A DNA stretch of 64,000 nucleotides, taken from Methylophilaceae bacterium (GTDB lineage Bacteria > Pseudomonadota > Gammaproteobacteria > Burkholderiales > Methylophilaceae). Location of the stretch: assembly GCA_905339275.1 (NCBI GenBank), contig CAJPFK010000001.1, positions 806,001 to 870,000 of the forward strand, written 5' to 3'. The notes under the pieces were generated by a model. That model saw only the letters and a list, made by a program, of their open reading frames with translations. It searched no databases and was not told the origin of the DNA. Numbering within the stretch: position 1 is the stretch's first letter; the number at the start of each line of letters is the position of its first letter. Of this stretch, positions 1 through 9,262 are shown one piece after another. The translations under genes were made by a program, and so were the position numbers.

Positions 1-965
1 CAGCTGACGCAAATCGCAAGGCCGGGCTGATTTGTCAATCCTGCTTTCAAACCGCTGGTTACCAGGTGTGCGGCACCGCCGGCACCTTCAACCAAGCGGT
101 CATGGTTGGTCTGGCAAAGGCGGACAGTCTCGCCTTCTTCCACGTTGCCGGCAAAGGTGAGGCTGTTGTTCGCCGGATCGATTGCCAGCAATGTCCGAAT
201 CTTTTCCACATCGCGTTTGCCTTCCTCGATGATTGCCAGCGGAAATTTCAGGCCGCTGCCCGGCAACCCTTTGGCATACGCATCGCCAATATACATGCGG
301 TACAGCGGAAGCGCTGGTTTCCCGTCCATTTCGAAGACCACGTTCTTGACCGAGCGCGTGATCTTGCGCGGCGGGCCATAGGGCTTCCAGCCGCCAAGCG
401 CGCCGCTTGCCGTGACCAGGCTGTTACCGTACAAACCGACAGCAATGATCTGGTTGTCCGAGATGGTTTCATTGAATAGTTGCAGGGTTTTGACGAAAGC
501 GCCGCCATCGCCGGCCAGGCCGCCGATAATCGGGATTTCGCCAAGAACACTCTGGAAGCCGAGCAGCAGTTCGGAGCCATTCACATTCAGGCCGTCGGAA
601 AATACCAGCACGGTTTTCAGACTGTCTGCCTTGAGCTGTTTTGCCAGGGTTGCACCGGTCTCGAAAGAGCTTTGCATGTCATTGACCCTGACATTGCTGA
701 CGCGCTGCATGGTTTTTTCCCAGAGGATGGCCGTGATTTGCAGGCTGTCGTCGTATACGCCGGACGGGTTGATTTCGCCGGAGGTGGTACAGCCTACGAT
801 CTGGGCAGTCGGGTAACGGTCCTTGAGGAAAGCGGCCAGCCTGCCTTCCGAGAACCGTTTGACTGATCCAAACACAAGTACCAGATTGGCATTGGGCAAA
901 GGTGAGGAGCTTGGTAAATCTTTCAATGAATTTTTGGCAGAAACAGACTCTTGGCGAATAAGCAT
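1..965 (-). CDS. FIST-domain sensory protein (partial, C-terminus beyond left edge)
   Basis: An open frame reads leftwards from an ATG at 965 to the window edge without a stop (321 codons visible). The start has a good ribosome binding site (AGGGAAGA about 6 nt upstream). The protein has the FIST layout: VLVFGS near the N-terminus, the IVGCTTSGEI segment, LVFSDGLNVNG, then PIIGGLAGDGG, followed by the FIST_C part with LYRMYIGDAYAKGLPG. FIST proteins are cytoplasmic ligand-sensing modules; one subgroup (NosP) binds haem and senses nitric oxide, but I cannot assign a ligand. It is divergent from the Pil-Chp chemosensory operon and could supply input to it; this is inference. The missing C-terminus could carry an output domain. 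Confidence 0.85.
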   Translation of the reverse strand, partial: MLIRQESVSAKNSLKDLPSSSPLPNANLVLVFGSVKRFSEGRLAAFLKDRYPTAQIVGCTTSGEINPSGVYDDSLQITAILWEKTMQRVSNVRVNDMQSSFETGATLAKQLKADSLKTVLVFSDGLNVNGSELLLGFQSVLGEIPIIGGLAGDGGAFVKTLQLFNETISDNQIIAVGLYGNSLVTASGALGGWKPYGPPRKITRSVKNVVFEMDGKPALPLYRMYIGDAYAKGLPGSGLKFPLAIIEEGKRDVEKIRTLLAIDPANNSLTFAGNVEEGETVRLCQTNHDRLVEGAGGAAHLVTSGLKAGLTNQPGLAICVS

Positions 966-1084
966 GTGATTCTTCCCTGATGGTCACCCACCGGATGCGG
1001 TGACTCGTAATATCAATTTGGTTAATGGTTGGTTATTCTTAAAAAAACGCGATAGCCCAACTGATAATTTTATCGTTATCGCTA

Positions 1085-1114
1085 TATTTAACCTCTTTGT
1101 TACAAGAATGACAA
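1085..1114 (-). promoter_or_regulatory. candidate sigma70 promoter of the FIST gene
   Basis: On the minus strand TTGTCA (1114-1109) and TAAATA (1090-1085) are separated by 18 bp, inside an AT-rich divergent intergenic region. It would give a leader of about 110 nt before the ATG at 965. Prediction by eye only. Confidence 0.35.
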
Positions 1115-1139
1115 CTTAATGCTATTATTTTTTCGATTG

Positions 1140-1169
1140 TTGCATGTAAATTAAATCTCTGGATAGAAT
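1140..1169 (+). promoter_or_regulatory. candidate sigma70 promoter of pilG
   Basis: TTGCAT (1140-1145) and TAGAAT (1164-1169) have an 18-bp spacer and lie about 70 bp before the pilG start. The -35 match is weak, the -10 match good. Confidence 0.3.
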
Positions 1170-1238
1170 AGAGCGAGAGAACAAGCGCTGTAAGGCAATT
1201 GAAAAAGCGGCGCCCTATAATAAATCAAGGGGATCAGG

Positions 1239-1652
1239 GTGGGGCAAACCAATCTAGCTGACTTGAAGGTGATGGTCATCGATGACAGTAACACCATCCG
1301 CCGGAGCGCAGAGATTTTCCTGAAACAGGCTGGCTGTGAAGTCCTCCTCGCCGAGGATGGTTTCGATGCACTGTCCAAAATAAGCCAGCACCATCCCGAT
1401 ATCATTTTTGTGGACATCATGATGCCCCGTCTCGACGGCTATCAGACATGTTCGCTGATCAAAAGAAATTCCAGGTTCAAATCCACGCCTGTCATCATGC
1501 TGTCCAGCAAGGATGGTATCTTTGATCGCGCACGCGGTCGCATGGTGGGTTCTGACCAGTACCTAACCAAACCTTTTACCCAGGAGTCGCTGATAGACAC
1601 GGTGACTGCTTATGCTGCCAATGCGGCATCCAATTCTCAAGAGGCGGACTAA
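1239..1652 (+). CDS. pilG: PilG-like single-domain response regulator
   Basis: A 137-residue stand-alone REC domain. Visible landmarks are the acidic pair in MVIDDSNT near residue 15, the phospho-acceptor Asp in FVDIMMPRLDGY near residue 60, and the conserved Lys in LTKPF. The start is GTG at 1239, preceded by AAGGGG six bases upstream. It is the first gene of the pilG-pilH-pilI-pilJ-chpA order. In the Pseudomonas Pil-Chp system PilG is phosphorylated by the CheA-type kinase and controls type IV pilus extension and cAMP levels. The same role is inferred here from order and sequence. Confidence 0.9.
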   Translation: MGQTNLADLKVMVIDDSNTIRRSAEIFLKQAGCEVLLAEDGFDALSKISQHHPDIIFVDIMMPRLDGYQTCSLIKRNSRFKSTPVIMLSSKDGIFDRARGRMVGSDQYLTKPFTQESLIDTVTAYAANAASNSQEAD

Positions 1653-1656
1653 ACCT

Positions 1657-2025
1657 ATGGCGATAAAAACAATCATGGTGGTTGATGACTCGGAAACGGA
1701 CCGGTACCTGCTCACGGAGATGCTAGAGGCTGCTGGCTACACCGTGACGACGGCGGAAAATGGCGAGGATTGCCTTGCCAAGGTTGAGGTGTCTCCGCCC
1801 GATATGGTGCTGATGGATGTGATCATGCCGGGTTTGAATGGGTTCCAGACCACCAGGGCGCTATCGAAGAACCCGGATACGGCGCATATTCCGGTGATCG
1901 TCTGTACCGGCAAGGAGCAGGCGACGGATCGCATGTGGGCGTTACGGCAAGGTGCCAGGGATTGCGTGATCAAGCCTGTTCAGGCTGAGGAATTGCTGGC
2001 CAAAATCAAGAGTCTCGACGAGTAA
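1657..2025 (+). CDS. pilH: PilH-like single-domain response regulator
   Basis: A 122-residue REC protein beginning MAIKTIMVVDDSETDR. The acidic pair is at residues 10-11, the phosphorylated Asp lies in MVLMDVIMPGLNGF, and the Lys in VIKPVQ. An in-frame ATG at 1612 lies inside pilG; the ATG at 1657 gives the family N-terminus and is used here. The stop overlaps the pilI start by one base (TAATG), so the two are translationally coupled. PilH is the second regulator of the Pil-Chp pathway, associated with pilus retraction or acting as a phosphate sink for the kinase. Confidence 0.9.
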   Translation: MAIKTIMVVDDSETDRYLLTEMLEAAGYTVTTAENGEDCLAKVEVSPPDMVLMDVIMPGLNGFQTTRALSKNPDTAHIPVIVCTGKEQATDRMWALRQGARDCVIKPVQAEELLAKIKSLDE

Positions 2026-2546
2026 TGGCAAAACGCAAGTTAAATCTCCACGCTTACCAGCAGGATATCCTTTCCAGGCTGAAGAGCCTGACGGACAGTT
2101 CCAGTTCGACAACAACATCCAGGCTTGGCGTCAATATCAATGGTTTTAACTGGCTGGTCTCGCTGGAGGACGTGAGCGAGGTGTTGCCGTTGCCGGATAT
2201 CACACGGGTGCCGCAGACGCACTCATGGTTTCTGGGAATGGCGAATGTCCGCGGTAATCTTTATGCCCTGACCGATCTGGCCAATTTTTTCGGTTACCCG
2301 CCCACGAATATCAGTGCAGGCAGCCGTGTGCTGCTGGTGCATAACAAATTCGAAATCAATGCCGGCCTGCTGGTGGAAAGGCTGATAGGCCTGCGAGCAA
2401 CGGAAGATATGGAAAAGCAGGATGATATTGGCGAACAGCCGTCCTGGTATTTGAATCAGTACAAAGATATGAATGGTGAAACCTGGCACGAAATGGATAT
2501 AGGCGTACTTGTGAATCAGAGTGAATTTGCACAGGTGGCTGCCTGA
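2025..2546 (+). CDS. pilI: PilI-like CheW adaptor
   Basis: A 173-residue CheW-domain protein. The segment from about residue 35 (FNWLVSLEDVSEVLPLP) through FLGMANVRGNLYALTDLANFF is the CheW beta-barrel with the usual NVRG motif. CheW-type adaptors couple the methyl-accepting receptor (PilJ, next gene) to the kinase (ChpA). The start codon overlaps the pilH stop. No additional domain is visible. Confidence 0.9.
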   Translation: MAKRKLNLHAYQQDILSRLKSLTDSSSSTTTSRLGVNINGFNWLVSLEDVSEVLPLPDITRVPQTHSWFLGMANVRGNLYALTDLANFFGYPPTNISAGSRVLLVHNKFEINAGLLVERLIGLRATEDMEKQDDIGEQPSWYLNQYKDMNGETWHEMDIGVLVNQSEFAQVAA

Positions 2547-2604
2547 TAACCGGGTTGGTGAATTTATTTAAAATGCAAAAAACTGGAAACTGGGAGTGAA
2601 TCAA

Positions 2605-4251
2605 ATGGCCCTCGATACGGCAAAATTTAGCGCGACAATCGCACAAATCAAAGCCTGGTTCAAGCCAGCGGCCAAGCCTGCATCCGGAGAGGATGGCGGC
2701 AAGGGGCGCTTGCTTCCCGTTCTTATCCTGCTGGCGTTTGTCGTCAGCACGGTCACGGCCGTTCTGGGGTTTACCCAGACGCGGAAGGATGCGGCATTTT
2801 CTGCAGGCGTGGGTGACGTGCAGGTGTTCGTGCAGCAGATGGTGAGGGATGTCTTGTTGCTGGCCCAGGGCGATGAATATGCCCAGGGTCGTATCAAGGC
2901 TGCCGAGTCGCGGGTTTCGCAAGGTATCGAATCCATGAAACAGACTTTTGGCGATGCTTCCCTGGCTGGCATGAACGAACTGGGCAGCCGTTGGGACAAG
3001 TTGCGCGCTCAGGCTGCCCCGCTGATCAGCATGCAGAATGCCTCGGCCGATGCGATGAAGCAGATCGCGAATACGGGCGATGACATTCTCGCCATATCGC
3101 GCGATATCGTGGATCGCCACAATGCAGCCAGTATGGCGACCAACTGGCTGATTATCGCCTTCGTTGCCGGTTTGCTGGCGATTGCCCTGATTGTGCTGAG
3201 CGCCAGGAAACAAGGGGAGGCAGAGCGCTTGCGTTCGGAAGGGATCGAACGGGCGAATCTTGAAAACCAGGAGGCTGTTCTTAACCTGCTGGATGAAATG
3301 GGAGACCTGGCGGACGGCGACCTGACGGTCAAGGCGCAGGTTTCCGAGAATATTACCGGGGCCATTGCCGATTCCATCAACTACACGATCGACAGCCTGC
3401 GGGATCTGGTGACCGAGATTAACCGTGCGACCGAGCAGGTGAACCAGGCGACCGCACAGGCGCAGGATACTTCAACCTCGCTGCTTGCCGCTGCCGAAGA
3501 ACAGTCCAAGCAGATCGCCGACACCGGTGAGGCGGTCAACAACATGACCCATTCGATTCTGCAGGTATCCAGCAACGCGGGGCAGGCCTCGCAGGTTGCG
3601 CAGCGCTCGTTGCAGGCTGCGACCCAGGGTGCGCAGGCGGTGCAGAACACGATTGCCGGCATGAACGAAATTCGCAGCCAGATCCAGGAAACGTCCAAAC
3701 GTATTAAACGTCTCGGTGAAAGCTCGCAGGAAATTAGTGAAATTGTGGAACTGATTTCCGACATTACCGAGCAAACCAATATCCTGGCGTTGAATGCGGC
3801 GATTCAGGCGGCCTCTGCCGGTGAAGCGGGGCGCGGGTTTACGGTGGTTGCGGAAGAAGTTCAACGGCTTGCGGAACGCTCCTCTGAAGCGACCAAGCAG
3901 ATTAGCGCGATCGTGAAGACGATTCAGACCGATACCAATAGCGCGGTGGCTGCGATGGAAAAGAGCACCGAGGGTGTGGTTGAAGGGGCGCGGCTCTCCG
4001 ATGCGGCAGGCCAGGCCCTGAACGAGATTGAAACCGTTACCAACAACCTTGCGCAACTGATTGAAGCGATTTCGACCGCAACCGTGGCGCAGACCGAAGT
4101 GGCGGCAACGGTGAGCCGCAACATGCAGCAGATCCAGAACATTACGTCGCAGACAACTGAAGGCACCAAGTCGACTGCACAGTCGATCGGTCAGTTGACC
4201 GGCCTGGCGGAAGAGCTTCGTGAATCTGTTGCCGGTTTCAAGCTCTCCTGA
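2605..4251 (+). CDS. pilJ: PilJ-like methyl-accepting chemotaxis receptor
   Basis: About 548 residues. There are two transmembrane helices, one at about residues 36-55 ([18 protein letters not shown]) and one at about 180-200 ([21 protein letters not shown] region), flanking a periplasmic sensing part of roughly 125 residues. A cytoplasmic coiled coil follows, with the highly conserved receptor hairpin tip [19 protein letters not shown]. The ATG at 2605 is preferred because GGGAG lies 8 nt upstream; a GTG at 2596 is a possible alternative. Position between pilI and the kinase gene identifies it as PilJ, the receptor that in Pseudomonas reads pilus-surface contact. Confidence 0.9.
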   Translation: MALDTAKFSATIAQIKAWFKPAAKPASGEDGGKGRLLPVLILLAFVVSTVTAVLGFTQTRKDAAFSAGVGDVQVFVQQMVRDVLLLAQGDEYAQGRIKAAESRVSQGIESMKQTFGDASLAGMNELGSRWDKLRAQAAPLISMQNASADAMKQIANTGDDILAISRDIVDRHNAASMATNWLIIAFVAGLLAIALIVLSARKQGEAERLRSEGIERANLENQEAVLNLLDEMGDLADGDLTVKAQVSENITGAIADSINYTIDSLRDLVTEINRATEQVNQATAQAQDTSTSLLAAAEEQSKQIADTGEAVNNMTHSILQVSSNAGQASQVAQRSLQAATQGAQAVQNTIAGMNEIRSQIQETSKRIKRLGESSQEISEIVELISDITEQTNILALNAAIQAASAGEAGRGFTVVAEEVQRLAERSSEATKQISAIVKTIQTDTNSAVAAMEKSTEGVVEGARLSDAAGQALNEIETVTNNLAQLIEAISTATVAQTEVAATVSRNMQQIQNITSQTTEGTKSTAQSIGQLTGLAEELRESVAGFKLS

Positions 4252-4288
4252 AGACGGTGTCCGCTAATCATGAGCATATGGGGTAACT

Positions 4289-7200
4289 GTGGCTGAAGAC
4301 TTTGACATAGGGCCGCTTACTTGGGTCAAAGACGAGATTGAACAGGCGCTGAATACCGTGCTCGAGAATCTCGAAAGCTTTGCAGCCAATCCTGGAGATA
4401 CCTCGGTATTGCGTTTCTCGCAGACACACCTGTATCAGGTCAGCGGCGCGCTGGATATGGTAGGGCTGCTGGGTTGCAAGCGCTTCTGTCTGGAAATAGA
4501 GAAAATCGAGTCCAGGCTCGAGAAAAAGACGCTGGAATCGTCCCCCGAGATCATCGATGCGCTTCGCCGCGCTATCCATCTGCTGCAAACTTATCTCAAC
4601 GATCTGCTTGAAGGCGCGCCGGATGTGCCATTGCGGCTGTTTCCGGCCTTGAGCCAGCTTGCTGCGTTTCAGGGCGAAACCGTAACAGAAACCGAGCTGT
4701 TCTTTCCTGATACCAGCATTCGCGCCCCCAGGGATATCCCCAGCGAACCGATTGAGGAGGCCAGCGTCCCGGGATATGTTGCAGAGCAGCGCATGAATTT
4801 CCAGAAATCGCTGCTGAAATGGCTGAAGACCTCGGCAGAGGACAGCCTGGATGCCATGCGCACCGCGCTGGATAATGTCCAGAAGATACAGCAGCAGGCG
4901 GCGCAGAAAACCCTTTGGTGGGTATCCGGGGCTTTCATAGAAACACTGTCGCAGAAAGAGGCCGCGGAGAATGCGGCAGTCAAGCGCCTCTGCCGGCAAA
5001 TCGATCAGCAATTGCGCAATCTGGGCGATGCAGGCAATAAATCCACAGGGACTTTGCTCCGCGATCAGCTCTACTACATTGCGAGGAGCACGCTGGCTAC
5101 AGATCGCATTTCCAGGATCCGGGAATTATTCGAACTGAAGTCCCTGCTGCCGGATACCGGTTCGGCAGCGGCGAGTGATGACGAGGTCAGCGCAGAGGAT
5201 GCCGGTAGGCTCGCGCAAATTGCGGAGATCGCTCCCGACCTGAGAAGCCTCTGGTCCAGGATTTCAGAGGCGGGCAACGCGGATAATGCACAAGAATTAT
5301 TGCCGGAATTCGCTGCAAGACTATCCGACATGATGAATCTGGCGGGCGGGTTAAGCAGGTCCGGGCTTGCAGAGTTGCTTGAAGCCATGCACGCAGTGGC
5401 AAACCGCATGAGCGAAGATGCCAGTGCATTGTCCGAAGCGGCTTTTGTTGAAGTCGCGGCAAGTTTTAACACGATCGGCGATTTGCTGGAGCAGGGTAAA
5501 GCACTTGATGGCCGGTCCGCGCAGGCAATGGCTAGCCATAAGCAGCGGTTGCAGGACATCCTGGAAGGCCGTGCAACGGCAGAGGCTGTTTCCGGCAAGC
5601 TGGACAGCACCGTTTTACTTGCCGTCGCCCAGCAGATCAAGGATGCGCTGCGTGAAGTCGAGCAGGCGCTCGATACCTATTTCAGGAATCCTGCCGAAGC
5701 CGCAGTGCTTGCGACAATCAAAAAACCTTTAGGGCAGGTTATCGCTGCTTTCGAGATGCTGGAAATGCCGGTACAGGCAAAAATCACGGCATTGTCCAGC
5801 GGCCTGGTCGAAAAATTCAATCGCGTGGCCGGCCAGGGTGCAGGGCAGGATGAGTTCGAGCTGGTGGCTGAGAGCCTGAGCATGCTCGGCTTCTTTGTCG
5901 ATGAATTACCGCGTATCCGCCCGGAAACCACTGCTGCGCTTGATGCTGCATTGAGTCGGCTGGAGCAGCACGAAACCGGAAAGCCATCGCCGCAGCCGGT
6001 TGGCGCAACAGTTCCTGCAAAAGCTTCCGAGGCGCCTGTTGCCGATCAATCGATCGATCCGGAATTACTCGGCATATTCGTGACCGAAGCGGAGGAGGTG
6101 CTGGCGGCGGTTGCCCAGAGCATGCAGGCCTTGCATGTCAATCCTACGGATCATGAGGCTTTGGTGATCGTCCGCCGCGGATACCACACGCTCAAAGGCA
6201 GTGCGCGTACTGTAGGGTTGGCGGACCTGGGTGAAATTGCCTGGATTGTCGAGAAAATGCTCAACACCGTCATGGAAAACAAGGTGGTTCCGAGTCCTGC
6301 GCAACTGATGTTTGTCGACAAAGTCAGTGCAGCGCTGGCTTCCAGGGTCGCTGAGCTGAAGGATGCTGCATCAGGATATGTCGAAACAAGCTATTCGGAA
6401 TGGCAGTTGGAGGCGGAAGAACTGGAAGGCGAGGTTGCCGGGCAGAAGCCGGCAGCCGCAGCAGAAGAGGTTTTGATCGGCGGTACCCGCAAGATGAGCA
6501 GGGCGCTGTTCAATATCTTCACGGGCGAGGCCGGGCAGCATCTGGAAACGCTGAAAGCCGAAGCCGCCAAGGTGACGAAAGAAAGCCTGGGCAAGCCCGC
6601 AGCCGCTTTGATAAGGTCCGCGCACACGTTGGCAAGCAATGCGGGTGCAACAGGCTTCAAGGCGATTTCGGATTTGGCAAGATCGCTGGAAAACTGGCTG
6701 GATGTTCATCCGGAAAAATGGGATGACAAATCCATCACCTTGCTGAATAACGTGATCAACAAGTTGGCCGAGATGCTGGAAAAAGTCCGCGAGAAGACTG
6801 AGCCGAAACGCGCAACGGGCCTGCTTGGCGCACTGAAAAAAGCAATGGAATCGGCTGGTACGGCTGCACCGAGTGCGGCTGAAGAAGCGGAAACGAAACC
6901 AGCCGCGCCTCTCGCCACGGTGGTCCCCATTACGCCGGAAATCGAGACGCCGGCAACAGGCTCCGATGCATTTGTGGTGACGACGCTGGTCGACCAGGAA
7001 CTGCTGACCATCTTCATGGAAGAAGCGCGAGAACTGGTGCCGCAGATTGGCAACGAACTGCGTACCTGGCGCAAGAACCCGCAGGATACCGCTCATGCAG
7101 ATACGCTTCAGCGTGCCTTGCATACGCTCAAGGGTAGTGCCCGGATGGCGGGGCAGGCAGCCATGGGCGATACCGTGCATGAAATGGAAGACCGCATCAT

Positions 7201-9178
7201 CCATGCGTTGAAGAACAAGGTATCGGCGGCTGATTTCGATCAGATGTTTGAAGGCCTGGATCGCATCAGTGCGCTGCTGGAAGAACTGACAGGCGATACG
7301 TCCGGCGGCCGGAGCGGGGTCGCGAAAGACAAGGCCGCACCGGTCAGGGCAGCCAATCGCCGCGCCCACTTTTTGCGTTTGCGTGCGGATGTGCTCGACC
7401 GCTTGATCAACGAAGCCGGTGAAATCAGTATTGCGCGTTCGCGTATGGAGCGGGAAATGCAGGCATTCAAGCATTTCTCGCTGGATTTGACGGAAAGTGT
7501 GTTCCGCCTGCGTAATTATCTGCGTGAACTGGAAATTGAGACCGAAAGCCAGATGCAATCACGCATGACCTTGCTGCAGGAAGCACAGGAGGCCTTCGAC
7601 CCGCTCGAGTTCGACCGTTTCACCCGTTTGCAGGAACTGACGCGGATGATGGCGGAAAGCGTCAACGACGTTTCAACCATCCAGCATGGGTTGTTGATGA
7701 ACCTGGATGAGACGGAATCGGCCTTGCAACAGCAGAGCCGCATGAATCGTGAGCTGCAGTATGGTTTGATGGATGTGCGGATGGTGCCGTTTTCGCAGAT
7801 ATCCGAGCGTTTGCATCGGATCGTCCGCCAGACGGCGCGTGAATTGAAAAAATCGGTTGAACTCGTGATTGAAGGCGAGTCCCTGGAAATCGACCGCAGT
7901 GTGCTGGATAAAATCGGCGCGCCGCTTGAGCATCTTCTGCGTAACGCAGTCGGTCATGGCATGGAAACTCCGGCAGAGCGCAAGAAACGTGGAAAGCCCG
8001 AGATTGGCAGCATCAAGCTGCGGGTCAAGCGCGAGAATGAGGAAATTACGCTGACCGTCGAGGATGACGGAGCGGGGATCGATCTCGAGAAAGTACGCGA
8101 AAAGGCGATCAGGAATGGCCTGATTCTGCCCGATCAGGAGACCAGCGAGCAGGGCCTGCTCGCTGTCATTTTCGAGCCGGGATTTTCAACTGCCACCGAT
8201 ATTACCCAGATTTCCGGCCGCGGTGTCGGTCTGGATGCGGTACGCGGCGACATTACAGGTCTTGGCGGCCGTATCGAGGTTGTCAATGCGCCGGAACAGG
8301 GCGCAGTCTTCAGTATCTATCTGCCAGTCACCCTTTCTGTTGCCCAGGTGGTTCTGATACGGACCGGTACGCATCTTTATGCCTTGCCTTCCATCATGGT
8401 TGAGCAGCTTCAGAAACTGAAGCCGGATGCCTTGGCTGAAGTTTATGCCGCACAAGCGCTTACATGGGCTGGCAGGCAATATCCTGTGCACTTCTTCGCG
8501 AAACTGATCGGGGAGGCCGAACTGGAGCCGGAACAACAGGTTTATTCTCCGGTATTGCTGCTGAGAAGCGGCTCCAACCGTATTGCGCTGCATGTCGATG
8601 AAATTATCGGCAACCAGGAAATTGTCATGAAACCCATCGGCCCGCAGCTTGCGCGCGTGCCCGGTATCACCGGGGCGACGGTGCTGGGTGATGGCAAGAT
8701 CATTCTGATCGTGAATCCGATACAGATGGCCTCTCGTGAAGTGATTGCAGTCAGCCAGGTCAAGATGGTCGCGATTGAGACTGCGCCGGTTGCCGTCAAG
8801 CCTGTGGTGATGGTGGTGGACGATTCGTTGACCATGCGTAAAGTGCTTGGCCGCACCCTGGAGCGGGAAGGCTATCATGTGATTACGGCCAAGGATGGCA
8901 TGGATGCCTTGCAGGTACTGCAGGAAACCAGGCCGGATATCATGCTGCTCGATATCGAGATGCCGCGTATGGATGGATTCGAACTGGCGCGCAACGTCCG
9001 CGGCGATCCCGCCACCGCAGGCATTCCGATCATCATCATCAGTTCGCGTACTGCTGAAAAACACCGCAGCCATGCGCAGGAGCTGGGTGTCAATGCCTTC
9101 CTCGGCAAGCCGGTGCAGGACGACGAGTTGCTGATGGAGATTCAGATGCAGCTGGCCGGGTCAGCCATTTCAGCCTAG
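4289..9178 (+). CDS. chpA: ChpA/PilL-type hybrid CheA histidine kinase with multiple HPt domains
   Basis: A 1,629-residue hybrid kinase starting at GTG 4289. The N-terminal half contains HPt-type helical bundles. Two have the canonical HTLKGSAR phosphorylation motif (His near residues 632 and 943). A third, near residue 777, reads SAHTLASNAGATG and keeps the His. The kinase core follows: dimerisation helices, then an ATPase with the N box in HLLRNAVGHGMETPAERKKRG (near 1213), VEDDGAGID and GRGVGLDAV. A CheW-like domain (about 1347-1485) and a C-terminal REC domain (LLDIEMPRMDGF, Asp near 1553) complete it. It phosphorylates PilG and PilH. It is shorter than the well-known Pseudomonas ChpA, and no cheR- or cheB-like gene follows; the next gene is dnaE. 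Confidence 0.92.
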   Translation: MAEDFDIGPLTWVKDEIEQALNTVLENLESFAANPGDTSVLRFSQTHLYQVSGALDMVGLLGCKRFCLEIEKIESRLEKKTLESSPEIIDALRRAIHLLQTYLNDLLEGAPDVPLRLFPALSQLAAFQGETVTETELFFPDTSIRAPRDIPSEPIEEASVPGYVAEQRMNFQKSLLKWLKTSAEDSLDAMRTALDNVQKIQQQAAQKTLWWVSGAFIETLSQKEAAENAAVKRLCRQIDQQLRNLGDAGNKSTGTLLRDQLYYIARSTLATDRISRIRELFELKSLLPDTGSAAASDDEVSAEDAGRLAQIAEIAPDLRSLWSRISEAGNADNAQELLPEFAARLSDMMNLAGGLSRSGLAELLEAMHAVANRMSEDASALSEAAFVEVAASFNTIGDLLEQGKALDGRSAQAMASHKQRLQDILEGRATAEAVSGKLDSTVLLAVAQQIKDALREVEQALDTYFRNPAEAAVLATIKKPLGQVIAAFEMLEMPVQAKITALSSGLVEKFNRVAGQGAGQDEFELVAESLSMLGFFVDELPRIRPETTAALDAALSRLEQHETGKPSPQPVGATVPAKASEAPVADQSIDPELLGIFVTEAEEVLAAVAQSMQALHVNPTDHEALVIVRRGYHTLKGSARTVGLADLGEIAWIVEKMLNTVMENKVVPSPAQLMFVDKVSAALASRVAELKDAASGYVETSYSEWQLEAEELEGEVAGQKPAAAAEEVLIGGTRKMSRALFNIFTGEAGQHLETLKAEAAKVTKESLGKPAAALIRSAHTLASNAGATGFKAISDLARSLENWLDVHPEKWDDKSITLLNNVINKLAEMLEKVREKTEPKRATGLLGALKKAMESAGTAAPSAAEEAETKPAAPLATVVPITPEIETPATGSDAFVVTTLVDQELLTIFMEEARELVPQIGNELRTWRKNPQDTAHADTLQRALHTLKGSARMAGQAAMGDTVHEMEDRIIHALKNKVSAADFDQMFEGLDRISALLEELTGDTSGGRSGVAKDKAAPVRAANRRAHFLRLRADVLDRLINEAGEISIARSRMEREMQAFKHFSLDLTESVFRLRNYLRELEIETESQMQSRMTLLQEAQEAFDPLEFDRFTRLQELTRMMAESVNDVSTIQHGLLMNLDETESALQQQSRMNRELQYGLMDVRMVPFSQISERLHRIVRQTARELKKSVELVIEGESLEIDRSVLDKIGAPLEHLLRNAVGHGMETPAERKKRGKPEIGSIKLRVKRENEEITLTVEDDGAGIDLEKVREKAIRNGLILPDQETSEQGLLAVIFEPGFSTATDITQISGRGVGLDAVRGDITGLGGRIEVVNAPEQGAVFSIYLPVTLSVAQVVLIRTGTHLYALPSIMVEQLQKLKPDALAEVYAAQALTWAGRQYPVHFFAKLIGEAELEPEQQVYSPVLLLRSGSNRIALHVDEIIGNQEIVMKPIGPQLARVPGITGATVLGDGKIILIVNPIQMASREVIAVSQVKMVAIETAPVAVKPVVMVVDDSLTMRKVLGRTLEREGYHVITAKDGMDALQVLQETRPDIMLLDIEMPRMDGFELARNVRGDPATAGIPIIIISSRTAEKHRSHAQELGVNAFLGKPVQDDELLMEIQMQLAGSAISA

Positions 9179-9262
9179 CCGGCTGATCGCATCGTTTTTT
9201 TTGCAAAATCATCACCTGATGGCGGGTACCCGATACCTGCTATTCGGGTAAAATTCCATTGT

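Noticed and set aside
66..866. Open frames of 91-137 codons on the plus strand at the left end
   Set aside because: They lie over the FIST gene on the opposite strand and encode compositionally biased, unrecognisable peptides; the minus-strand frame encodes a clear FIST domain.
9160..9205. Rho-independent terminator after the Pil-Chp kinase gene
   Set aside because: The T run near 9195 is preceded by only a 5-bp stem (CAGCC/GGCTG) that ends ten bases before it; too weak to call.
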